From the NCBI GenBank assembly GCA_050297015.1, contig JBNKRZ010000038.1:1-7275 (forward strand): DNA of 7,275 nt. Direction: 5' to 3'. Within the stretch, counting starts at the first letter, position 1. Each line of letters opens with the position of its first letter. Position numbers and translations under genes: made by a program. The notes beneath the pieces are model-generated. The model saw only the letters and a list, made by a program, of their open reading frames with translations, ran no database searches and was not told the DNA's origin. This DNA comes from JACKJA01 sp050297015 (GTDB taxonomy: Bacteria > Pseudomonadota > Alphaproteobacteria > Micavibrionales > Micavibrionaceae). Below, in pieces: positions 1 to 5,925 of the stretch.

Positions 1-149
1 GAACTAACTTCAACCTTTTTGGAATTTTGCTGTATATAGCCTTGCATCTACCTTTTTCTTTTGTTCGGAACCCCTACACTCACAAAACGCTATCTCTTCT
101 AGTTTTATACCGAAAACCTTTACAAAAGATAAGCGGCTTTCAAAAAGTT
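1..149. other. AT-rich stretch without a supported gene
   Basis: This stretch at the window edge is clearly richer in A and T than the rest. Two of the three plus frames stop early. The third stays open into the next gene but only as its antisense shadow, and the translation resembles nothing I know. It lies 3' of the minus-strand thioredoxin-like gene, so it should hold that gene's transcript end. I see no GC-rich hairpin followed by a T-run on either strand and no tRNA-like fold. A TATATA element near 34-39 is an isolated match, not a supported promoter. Confidence 0.5.
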
Positions 150-893
150 TCATGGAAAAGCTTTTTTTACCGCCTGCGAAACGGCCTCCGGATGTTCAGG
201 CAAAGCCCAATCCGTTTTCCCCTCCCAAACATAAGCAATCTTTCCCTCCGGATTAAAAAGATACGCCACAGGCAAGTGCTTCGTAAAAAGATAACGCCAC
301 ATCGCCATATCATCCAAAACATAATGAACAAGATTATTTTCAGGATAAGCTTCCAGCATTCCCGCGTATTCATCAACGCCCCCCAGCGTATCAATAGAGA
401 TAAAAATAACTTCAAGATGAGGGCTATCCACTTGAGCCTTTATTTCAGCCAAATGTTTTAGATCCACCGCTAAATCAGGGTCCAAAAAAGTCCAGAAATA
501 AGCCAGCGTCATTTTCCCTGAGAAAAGATCTTCGCTGCGATGGGATGTGCCGTTTTTATCAAACACCGTAAAATCACGCGTTTTATAGGGGTATTTGATC
601 GGATAAAAACGCGACGGACAAACAGACGTATCAATAGCCGCAGCACGCGCCCCTCCGCCACAAGCAGAACCGCAACCTTTCAAGGGTGTCGCATCAGAAT
701 CAGAATTACCCTCATCATCTTCCGGCGGAAAAGAAGAATCACCGTGCCGTTCCTTATCAAGGTCTAAAAACATATCATTGACGAGCTGTGGCAATTCTCC
801 CTCGCCCGCCTGAGCCGCAATTATCCCCACCCCGCCAACAAGCGAAAAGAAACAAAGAACAAAGATAAACATAAAGAAACTTGATCGACGCAT
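150..893 (-). CDS. Exported thioredoxin-fold (TlpA/SCO-like) protein lacking the active-site cysteines
   Basis: A 247-residue protein with an N-terminal signal or anchor: MRRSS, a hydrophobic run to about residue 27, and a likely AQA cleavage site at 27-29. An acidic linker (about 40-70) and a Gly/Ala-rich piece with Cys74, Cys78 and Cys92 follow. From about residue 105 the order fits a redoxin/TlpA/SCO fold: a strand ending YFWTF (132-136), then DPDLA (138-142) where TlpA has CPPC and SCO has CPDVC, the strand VIFISID (162-168), and a cis-proline strand LPVAYLFNPEGKIAYVWEG (207-225). Both catalytic cysteines are absent, so classical thiol-disulfide exchange through this site is not possible; a binding or scaffold role is inferred. 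The start is supported by GAGGA five bases upstream. The gene is divergent from lptM-lysA, a place where I recall alphaproteobacteria often having tlpA. Fold confidence is good; function is unknown. Confidence 0.75.
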   Translation of the reverse strand: MRRSSFFMFIFVLCFFSLVGGVGIIAAQAGEGELPQLVNDMFLDLDKERHGDSSFPPEDDEGNSDSDATPLKGCGSACGGGARAAAIDTSVCPSRFYPIKYPYKTRDFTVFDKNGTSHRSEDLFSGKMTLAYFWTFLDPDLAVDLKHLAEIKAQVDSPHLEVIFISIDTLGGVDEYAGMLEAYPENNLVHYVLDDMAMWRYLFTKHLPVAYLFNPEGKIAYVWEGKTDWALPEHPEAVSQAVKKAFP

Positions 894-909
894 AAGATTC
901 CTCTAAATT
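881..909 (+). promoter_or_regulatory. Candidate sigma-70-type promoter for lptM-lysA
   Basis: TTGATC (881-886) and TAAATT (904-909) are separated by exactly 17 bases. Each matches the consensus hexamer at four of six positions. Transcription would begin near 916, leaving a leader of about 27 bases before the lptM start. The -35 lies inside the first codons of the divergent gene, which fits the short 49-base gap. The two matches are modest, so this is a candidate only. Confidence 0.3.
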
Positions 910-942
910 TTTCAAGAGATAAAACAGAACGGTCGGTAAACT

Positions 943-1128
943 ATGAGACTCTTCCCTGTCTTTTATAGCTTCATTATCCTGTCCCTGTCCATCGCACTTT
1001 GCAGCTGTGGCATAAAACCCGCCACGCTTGATGCGCCGCCCGGCACGCAAGCGGAAGAAGATAATTTCCCGCGCACTTACCCACCGGCAGATCCGGATCC
1101 CGCGAGCCGGAAGCCAGCCCCATTTTAG
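943..1128 (+). CDS. lptM: Small outer-membrane lipoprotein, LptM (YifL) type
   Basis: A 61-residue lipoprotein precursor: a hydrophobic signal (about 5-20), then LCSC, where Cys22 best fits the lipobox because the preceding residue is Ser; Cys20 would have Leu before it, which signal peptidase II does not favour. The mature protein begins CGIKPATLDAPPGT and continues Pro-rich with NFPRTYPP, which I recognise from short alphaproteobacterial lipoproteins encoded just before lysA. In E. coli, LptM (YifL) binds the LptD-LptE translocon and helps its oxidative maturation. The usual CGxKGP signature is reduced here to CGIKP. The lysA start follows nine bases after the stop, indicating an operon. 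The ribosome-binding site is weak (only GGTCGGT upstream). Assignment rests on size, lipobox, composition and neighbour. Confidence 0.7.
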   Translation: MRLFPVFYSFIILSLSIALCSCGIKPATLDAPPGTQAEEDNFPRTYPPADPDPASRKPAPF

Positions 1129-1137
1129 GATACATCC

Positions 1138-2406
1138 ATGACAGGTTTCACAGATAAAAACGGCGCCCTTTACGCCGACAATCTCCCTTTGAGCACACTG
1201 GCCGCACAGTACAGAACCCCGGCTTACGTTTATAGCGCATCGCAAATCCGCAAAAACGTATCGGCCCTTCAGGACGCTTTCCGTGAGATGCTCCCCGAAA
1301 GCGCTCAGCCTTTAATCGCTTTTGCCTGCAAAGCCAACAGCAACATCGCCGTTTTAAAATTGCTTCAAACGCTAGGGCTGGGAGCGGATATCGTGTCCGG
1401 CGGAGAATTGCAACGAGCCCAAACAGCCGGAATTCCGGCCAGCAAAACGGTCTTTTCCGGTGTCGGAAAAAGCGAAGAAGAAATTACATGCGCGCTACAA
1501 AGCGGTATTTTACAACTCAATATCGAATCGGAACCGGAGATGGCGCATATTGCCGTCATTGCCGAAAAACTGGGGATTAAGGCCCGTATTGCCTTTCGCT
1601 TAAACCCGGATGAAGATGCCAAAACGCATGCCAAAATCACCACAGGCACAAAAGAAAACAAATTCGGTATGCCGCGCGAAGAGCTGGAAACACTCTATAG
1701 ACGCGCCGCCGAACATCCGTGGCTGGAGCCGGTCGGATTAAGCCTTCATATAGGCTCTCAATTGACCGATATGGCCCCCTTTGAGGCCGCATTCAAAAAG
1801 CTCGCCGCGCTGGCACAGCATTTCAAAGATGAAGGTCTGCCGCTCAAAACACTGGATATTGGCGGCGGACTAGGTGTTGTCTATAATCAGGAACAAGCGC
1901 CTTGCCTGAAGAGTTATGCCATATTGGTGCGCGATATCCTTCACCCACTGAACACGCAAATCATTATGGAACCCGGACGCATGATTACCGGGAATGCTGG
2001 CGTTTTACTGACGCAAGTACGATACGTTAAGGAAACTCTGGATAAGGCCTTTGTAATTGTGGATTCCGGAATGAACGATCTGGCCCGCCCGGCGATGTAT
2101 GATGCCTTCCATCCCATCCGCCTCGTTGAAAGCACGGAAGATCCCGCAAAGACCTATGACATCGTCGGCCCGATCTGTGAGACGGGAGACACATTTGCCA
2201 AGGCGCGCCCCCTGCCGCCGACCAAGGCCGGTGATTTTCTGGCTATCATGGTCAGTGGAGCTTACGGCTATGTAATGGCTTCAAATTACAACACCCGCCC
2301 TTTGCCGATAGAAATCCTCGTTGACGGCGACAAGCACGCCATCATTCATGAAAGGCAAACGGTAGAAGAGCTGATCGCACAGGAAGCAATACCGGACTGG
2401 CTTTAA
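1138..2406 (+). CDS. lysA: Diaminopimelate decarboxylase
   Basis: A 422-residue, full-length PLP enzyme of fold type III that decarboxylates meso-diaminopimelate to L-lysine, the last step of lysine synthesis, in the cytoplasm. The Schiff-base lysine is Lys65 in AFACKANSN. Other family landmarks are GADIVSGGEL (82-91), HIGSQ (204-208), the phosphate-binding GGG (242-244), EPGR (278-281), the catalytic Cys347 in GPICETGD, and the C-terminal GAYGYVMASNYN region (374-385) with Tyr376. No key residue is missing. The ATG is preceded by AGGA (1127-1130), which overlaps the lptM stop codon, so the two are probably translated together. The 3' end faces a minus-strand gene across only nine bases. Confidence 0.97.
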   Translation: MTGFTDKNGALYADNLPLSTLAAQYRTPAYVYSASQIRKNVSALQDAFREMLPESAQPLIAFACKANSNIAVLKLLQTLGLGADIVSGGELQRAQTAGIPASKTVFSGVGKSEEEITCALQSGILQLNIESEPEMAHIAVIAEKLGIKARIAFRLNPDEDAKTHAKITTGTKENKFGMPREELETLYRRAAEHPWLEPVGLSLHIGSQLTDMAPFEAAFKKLAALAQHFKDEGLPLKTLDIGGGLGVVYNQEQAPCLKSYAILVRDILHPLNTQIIMEPGRMITGNAGVLLTQVRYVKETLDKAFVIVDSGMNDLARPAMYDAFHPIRLVESTEDPAKTYDIVGPICETGDTFAKARPLPPTKAGDFLAIMVSGAYGYVMASNYNTRPLPIEILVDGDKHAIIHERQTVEELIAQEAIPDWL

Positions 2407-2415
2407 GCGCCGATA

Positions 2416-3423
2416 TTAATGATGGGCGTCACCGTGAGAATCCTCATGCGCAGGCGCATTGTGCGCCACCTCTTCTTCCGGTGTCTCTTCGGCATGTGTC
2501 TCTTCAACATCCAACATTTTCAAAACGAATCGTACGTTAAGTTCCTCCGCACCTTCGGGAATTTCCTGCCCCTTTGTTTCAAAGGACATTTCTTCATGCG
2601 GACCAATCGTTTCATGAGCAAGGGCAACAGGCCAGGATGAAAGTCCTTCCCCGCCCTTCTTTCGCAAAGAGGCTTGCATCACGGGCAATTTCACCGTTTC
2701 ATCCTTCAGATTTACAATATCCCCCGTCAGCTTAACCGTCATACCGCCTTGCCCGTCATTAATCGCAAGGACTTTCACACGGTCAAGGATCAGGTCTTCG
2801 CCCTCGACCTTGGTCTGCATTCCCACCAAAGCGTAAAGCCCCGCCATTTCAGGTATAGCCCCCGTCAGCGGCCCCTTAAGCGCCAACAGAAAAGCAAAAA
2901 TCATAAGAAACACCACGCCGGCAGCACCGAAACCCACTAAGCGTCCTTTTCCACTAGCATCGACAACTTGCGTTTGCGGTGTGATCGTTCCTGGGGAAAG
3001 TGGATCTTTTTCATCAGGGAGAGGTCTGACAGACTCTGGAATTTCAGGAATCTCTTCGGCATCTTCCTCACTCTGCGGAATTTCTTCTAAATCCTCTCCT
3101 TCATCTTTTTCAGCGCCCTCGGCCTCTTCAGGCTCATCAAGCTCTTCATCATATTCCTCATCCGCGGAAAAGAAATCATCGTCGCTCATCACTTCGTCTT
3201 CAGATAAAGCATCATCTGAATCCGATTCGGTGGCTATAGGCTCATCCAGATCTATTTCAAAATCATCTTCAATAACGGATTCGTCTTCATCAATAGCGCC
3301 TTCTTCAGGCTCTTGAAACCACTCATGCTGGCAACGCGAACAGCGCACCTTGCGCCCACGCCGCCCCAACGCGGAGTCAGAGAGCATAAAGCGGGTTTCA
3401 CATTGTTCACAGGTTAAAATCAT
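2416..3423 (-). CDS. MJ0042-type zinc-ribbon, single-pass membrane protein with DUF3426 domain
   Basis: A 335-residue protein from the ATG at 3423. Residues 1-36 are an MJ0042-type zinc ribbon: Cys5-x2-Cys8, then Cys28-x2-Cys31, with the typical ALG..GRKVRCSRC context. A strongly acidic Glu/Asp/Ser linker follows (about 39-145), then one membrane helix (about 163-182). A C-terminal part (about 190-305) resembles DUF3426, with its NLKDE..KLPVMQASL pattern. The tail (310-335) holds six histidines. The predicted topology puts the zinc ribbon in the cytoplasm and the DUF3426 part in the periplasm. A TTG at 3447 in frame would add eight residues, but the -10 box at 3454-3459 would start the transcript about there, so the ATG is preferred. 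Such genes commonly stand divergent from ftsE in alphaproteobacteria. Cellular role is not established to my knowledge. Confidence 0.85.
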   Translation of the reverse strand: MILTCEQCETRFMLSDSALGRRGRKVRCSRCQHEWFQEPEEGAIDEDESVIEDDFEIDLDEPIATESDSDDALSEDEVMSDDDFFSADEEYDEELDEPEEAEGAEKDEGEDLEEIPQSEEDAEEIPEIPESVRPLPDEKDPLSPGTITPQTQVVDASGKGRLVGFGAAGVVFLMIFAFLLALKGPLTGAIPEMAGLYALVGMQTKVEGEDLILDRVKVLAINDGQGGMTVKLTGDIVNLKDETVKLPVMQASLRKKGGEGLSSWPVALAHETIGPHEEMSFETKGQEIPEGAEELNVRFVLKMLDVEETHAEETPEEEVAHNAPAHEDSHGDAHH

Positions 3424-3453
3424 GGATTGAGCGTCCGGATATTCCAAAGTGTC

Positions 3454-3459
3454 ATTATA
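3454..3459 (-). promoter_or_regulatory. TATAAT -10 box for the zinc-ribbon/DUF3426 gene
   Basis: Read on the minus strand, this is a perfect TATAAT. A start site some seven bases downstream would fall near 3447, giving a leader of about 24 bases to the ATG at 3423. No good -35 lies at 16-18 bases; the nearest similar hexamer, ATGACA, is 29 bases away. Either an activator assists or this is a chance match in an AT-rich gap. Confidence 0.4.
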
Positions 3460-3477
3460 CCCTATATAAAGGGGGTT

Positions 3478-3489
3478 AGTATAGATACT
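3478..3489. repeat. Perfect short inverted repeat AGTAT-AG-ATACT, possible operator
   Basis: Five-base arms with a two-base centre form a 12-base near-palindrome in the 91-base gap between two divergent genes. It lies upstream of the minus-strand -10 box and 25 bases before the start of the secreted repeat protein, where a regulator could act on both. Short palindromes of this size also arise by chance, and no second copy is seen elsewhere in the window. Confidence 0.25.
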
Positions 3490-3514
3490 GTCATAAACAT
3501 ATCAGGCTATCCCC

Positions 3515-4252
3515 ATGCGGCTTTTATATTTTCTGGCCTTTACCTTTTTTTTAATCACATCTGCACAAGCGGCCGACGCGCCGCCCCTATGTGCTTCCGG
3601 TGACAATACATGCCTGTTCACGGCGCTGCAGAATGCCACAAAAAATATTGATAATGATCGCTATCGTGACCAGACCTTGCGCGATATGAGTAAACTTATG
3701 ATTCATGAAAAAAACTTTCCTGCGGCAATAGATTTATTTCACCAGATTAAAAGCGCCGACACAAAAGCCATGACTTTACGCGGCATTGGCGTAGCGACAG
3801 CCGAAACGGATTTCCTCGAGTCAGATAAAAAAAATATATATACCAACCTTATCGAAGCGGCAGAAGAAATCACAGAAGAAGACTCCCGCGTTATAGCACT
3901 GCGCTATGTGGCCAAGGGGCAAGCGCTCGCCGGATTTGACGACGATGCCCATGCTACGATGCGGATGATTGATAACCGCTCCCAACGTGACAAAGCCTTT
4001 GAGGAAATCGCCGAAGTGCAAGCTAAGCAAGACAAACTGGGCGAAGCGGTCAAAAGTATTGCCGCCATTGAAAGTCCGCCTTATCGCGACCGGGCCTATG
4101 GAGCGATTTCAAAGATTTTCGTCCATAAAGAAAACTATGAAAGCGCCATCAAAACCGCACAAATGATTGAAACGCCCTATAACCGGGCACAGGCGCTTTT
4201 GCTCATTCTGACCGCACAAATCACGCCGGCGGAGGTTTTTCCGCATGATTAG
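3515..4252 (+). CDS. Secreted helical-repeat (TPR-like) protein, first gene of the ftsEX operon
   Basis: A 245-residue protein with a clear signal peptide: MRLL, a hydrophobic core to about residue 15, and cleavage after AQA (17-19). Cys26 and Cys33, seven residues apart near the mature N-terminus, could form a disulfide. Residues 47-233 consist of about five or six helix-pair units of some 33 residues with the pattern RxxAlxxIa...a....A...i..I, clearest in RDKAFEEIAEV (158-168), RDRAYGAISKI (191-201) and NRAQALLLIL (223-232). This is a TPR/SEL1-like solenoid, usually a protein-binding surface, here predicted to be periplasmic. It has no catalytic motif that I recognise. A weak AGG lies eight bases before the ATG. 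The stop overlaps the ftsE start by eight bases, so the two are probably translationally coupled. A role with FtsEX is inferred only from this position. Confidence 0.8.
   Translation: MRLLYFLAFTFFLITSAQAADAPPLCASGDNTCLFTALQNATKNIDNDRYRDQTLRDMSKLMIHEKNFPAAIDLFHQIKSADTKAMTLRGIGVATAETDFLESDKKNIYTNLIEAAEEITEEDSRVIALRYVAKGQALAGFDDDAHATMRMIDNRSQRDKAFEEIAEVQAKQDKLGEAVKSIAAIESPPYRDRAYGAISKIFVHKENYESAIKTAQMIETPYNRAQALLLILTAQITPAEVFPHD
4231..4235 (+). promoter_or_regulatory. Shine-Dalgarno GGAGG of ftsE
   Basis: GGAGG sits nine bases before the ATG at 4245, within the last codons of the preceding gene. It is the strongest ribosome-binding site in the operon and fixes the ftsE start, confirming the eight-base overlap with the upstream stop codon. 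Confidence 0.75.
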
Positions 4253-4943
4253 GTTCGAGCATGTCGGTTTGCGCTACGGCATAGGCCCGGAAGTTTTGAG
4301 CGATGTCAATTTTTCGCTGGAACCCGGTTCTTTTCACTTCCTGACGGGGCCGTCCGGCGCGGGGAAGACCTCTCTTCTCTCCCTGCTTTATCTGGGACGA
4401 CGGCCTACGCGCGGGCTGGTCACGATGTTCGGCCAGGATATTAGCACCATGACCCGGCAACAGCTAAGTCCCTTACGTCAACGCATCGGCGTCGTGTTTC
4501 AGGATTTCCGTTTGCTTGACCATCTTTCGGCTTTTGATAACGTGGCGCTTCCCTTACGTATTCAAGGAAAGACGGAAAAAGAAATAAAAAATAACGTGGA
4601 AGAATTGCTGGACTGGGTTGGGCTGGGCGAGCACATGCACGTCCTGCCGCACACCATGTCAGGCGGGCAACAACAACGCATAGCGATCGCCCGCGCCGTC
4701 ATTACGCGCCCGCGCCTTTTGCTTGCGGATGAACCGACAGGGAACCTCGACGATGAAATCGGCTTTCGCCTGATGAACCTGTTCGAACAGCTCAACCGCA
4801 TGGGCACCACGATCGTCGTCGCCACGCACAGCCAGCAAATGATGGACAAATTCGCCCATATGCGTCTTATCCTCGATGGCGGCACCCTGCGCACAGAAGA
4901 GCCAAAAGGCTGGATCAAGCGCAAACTGGATGGGGTGTTTTGA
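4245..4943 (+). CDS. ftsE: Cell-division ABC-type ATPase FtsE
   Basis: A 232-residue nucleotide-binding protein that pairs with FtsX at the inner membrane. In well-studied bacteria FtsEX uses ATP to control periplasmic peptidoglycan hydrolases, or their activators such as EnvC, at the division site; it is not thought to transport a substrate. All ABC elements are present: Walker A GPSGAGKTS (35-43), Q-loop Gln86 in VVFQDFRLL, signature MSGGQQQR (138-145), Walker B LLLADEP with catalytic Glu163, D-loop GNLDD and H-loop His195. The FQDFRLLDHLSAFDNVALPL stretch is typical of FtsE. The length is close to the E. coli protein with a slightly longer C-terminus. Its TGA stop shares one base with the ftsX ATG. 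Confidence 0.95.
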   Translation: MIRFEHVGLRYGIGPEVLSDVNFSLEPGSFHFLTGPSGAGKTSLLSLLYLGRRPTRGLVTMFGQDISTMTRQQLSPLRQRIGVVFQDFRLLDHLSAFDNVALPLRIQGKTEKEIKNNVEELLDWVGLGEHMHVLPHTMSGGQQQRIAIARAVITRPRLLLADEPTGNLDDEIGFRLMNLFEQLNRMGTTIVVATHSQQMMDKFAHMRLILDGGTLRTEEPKGWIKRKLDGVF

Positions 4944-5878
4944 TGAGTAAAAAGCAAAAAACCATAGGAACGGCCTCCCGCCCCCGCCGCTACGACCTTC
5001 CCTTAAACAAGGGCAGTGGCACAGGTTTTCTCTTTATCCTGCTGGCTCTCATGACATGGCTTGCCATGATGGCATTATCCGGCGGCTTCACCCTACAGGC
5101 AATGACAGCGCGCTGGACATCGGGACTGGAGGGACGCCTGACGGTTGAAATCCCGGCCACGACCCCGGATAAAGAATTGTTACCGCCAGAGGACATTAAA
5201 AATCTGGCCACTCAAATTGCTAAAATGCTGAACACTCATCCCGACGTGGCCGACACTCATATCCTGAGTGCCGCCGAAATTCATGAATTAATCGCCCCGT
5301 GGTTGGGGGATGCTCCCCTGCCCGGTGAAATGCCTCTACCGGCGCTTGTTACTGTGACATTAAAAAGCAATAGTTCCCCGGAAACCCCCACCATTCTAGA
5401 GGAAAAAATCGGAGCCCTGACCCCGCAAGCCCATCTCGACACGCATCAGGAATGGCTGGCCGATCTCACACGCTTCACCGGCGCACTGCAATTTGCGGCC
5501 TTGCTTCTGACAGGTATGATCGGCCTGACAACCGTCACGGCCATTGCGGGAGCCATCCATTCGCGCATGGCTATCCACCATGAAGAAATAGAGCTGCTGC
5601 ATTTAATGGGCGCCGCCGACCGCTACATAGCCCGCCAGTTCCAACGTCACGCTTTTCTCCTTGCGCTCAAAGGTGGGGGCGCGGGGCTTATTTTAGGCAC
5701 CTTAAGTTTATTCCTGATTGGTTGGCTAACGGGAGAGATGGATATTAATCTCTTACCGGAATTTCGGCTAGCCCCCGCACAGATAACAATTCTTGCCCTG
5801 CTGCCCGCCATTGTCGCCTTAATTTCAACCGTAACGGCAAGACAAACCGTTCATCACGTCTTGTCACGACTTCCATAA
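4943..5878 (+). CDS. ftsX: Cell-division membrane protein FtsX
   Basis: A 311-residue partner of FtsE. The sequence shows a basic cytoplasmic N-terminus, one membrane helix (about 29-51), a large periplasmic loop (about 52-178), then three helices (about 180-205, 237-262 and 280-300). This is the standard four-helix FtsX layout. The segment EIELLHLMGAADRYIARQFQ (about 215-234), between helices 2 and 3, is the characteristic family motif that contacts FtsE. The loop contains the PWLGDAPLPGEMPLPALV segment seen in alphaproteobacterial FtsX and is where periplasmic partners would dock. The ATG at 4943 overlaps the ftsE stop by one base and has a G-rich GGATGGGG upstream. A TTG one codon earlier is possible but less likely. 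Confidence 0.93.
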   Translation: MSKKQKTIGTASRPRRYDLPLNKGSGTGFLFILLALMTWLAMMALSGGFTLQAMTARWTSGLEGRLTVEIPATTPDKELLPPEDIKNLATQIAKMLNTHPDVADTHILSAAEIHELIAPWLGDAPLPGEMPLPALVTVTLKSNSSPETPTILEEKIGALTPQAHLDTHQEWLADLTRFTGALQFAALLLTGMIGLTTVTAIAGAIHSRMAIHHEEIELLHLMGAADRYIARQFQRHAFLLALKGGGAGLILGTLSLFLIGWLTGEMDINLLPEFRLAPAQITILALLPAIVALISTVTARQTVHHVLSRLP

Positions 5879-5925
5879 AGAGGCACAAAAGAACCATGCT
5901 TTGTTACTTGAAATTTTGTGCCTTT
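5879..5925 (+). promoter_or_regulatory. Hairpin enclosing the ydcF-like ribosome-binding site and start codon
   Basis: Bases 5879-5890 (AGAGGCACAAAA) pair with 5914-5925 (TTTTGTGCCTTT): twelve consecutive pairs with one G-U, of which nine (5882-5890 with 5914-5922) are perfect Watson-Crick. The 23-base loop contains the start ATG at 5896. The AGAGG at 5879-5883, the only Shine-Dalgarno-like sequence there, lies in the 5' arm. The ftsX stop ends at 5878, just before the stem, so ribosomes finishing ftsX could open it. There is no following T-run, so it is not an intrinsic terminator. Confidence 0.45.

Noticed and set aside
27..461. A 144-residue plus-strand open frame at the window start
   Set aside because: Most of it is antisense to the thioredoxin-like gene, there is no ribosome-binding site at its start, and the protein resembles no family.
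775..1245. A 156-residue minus-strand frame across lptM and the start of lysA
   Set aside because: It lies antisense to two well-supported genes and its cysteines come from random composition, not a spaced metal motif.
2981..3316. A 111-residue Ser-rich open frame on the plus strand
   Set aside because: It is the antisense of the Glu/Asp-rich linker of the DUF3426 protein; the low-complexity composition is fully explained by that shadow.
3424..3447. TTG at 3447 as the start of the zinc-ribbon gene
   Set aside because: It has no Shine-Dalgarno sequence, lies at the predicted transcription start, and MJ0042 zinc-ribbon proteins normally begin directly before the first CxxC as the ATG at 3423 gives.
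4940..4942. TTG as the ftsX start
   Set aside because: The next codon is an ATG sharing a base with the ftsE stop, the usual coupled arrangement; the TTG adds a single residue with no benefit.
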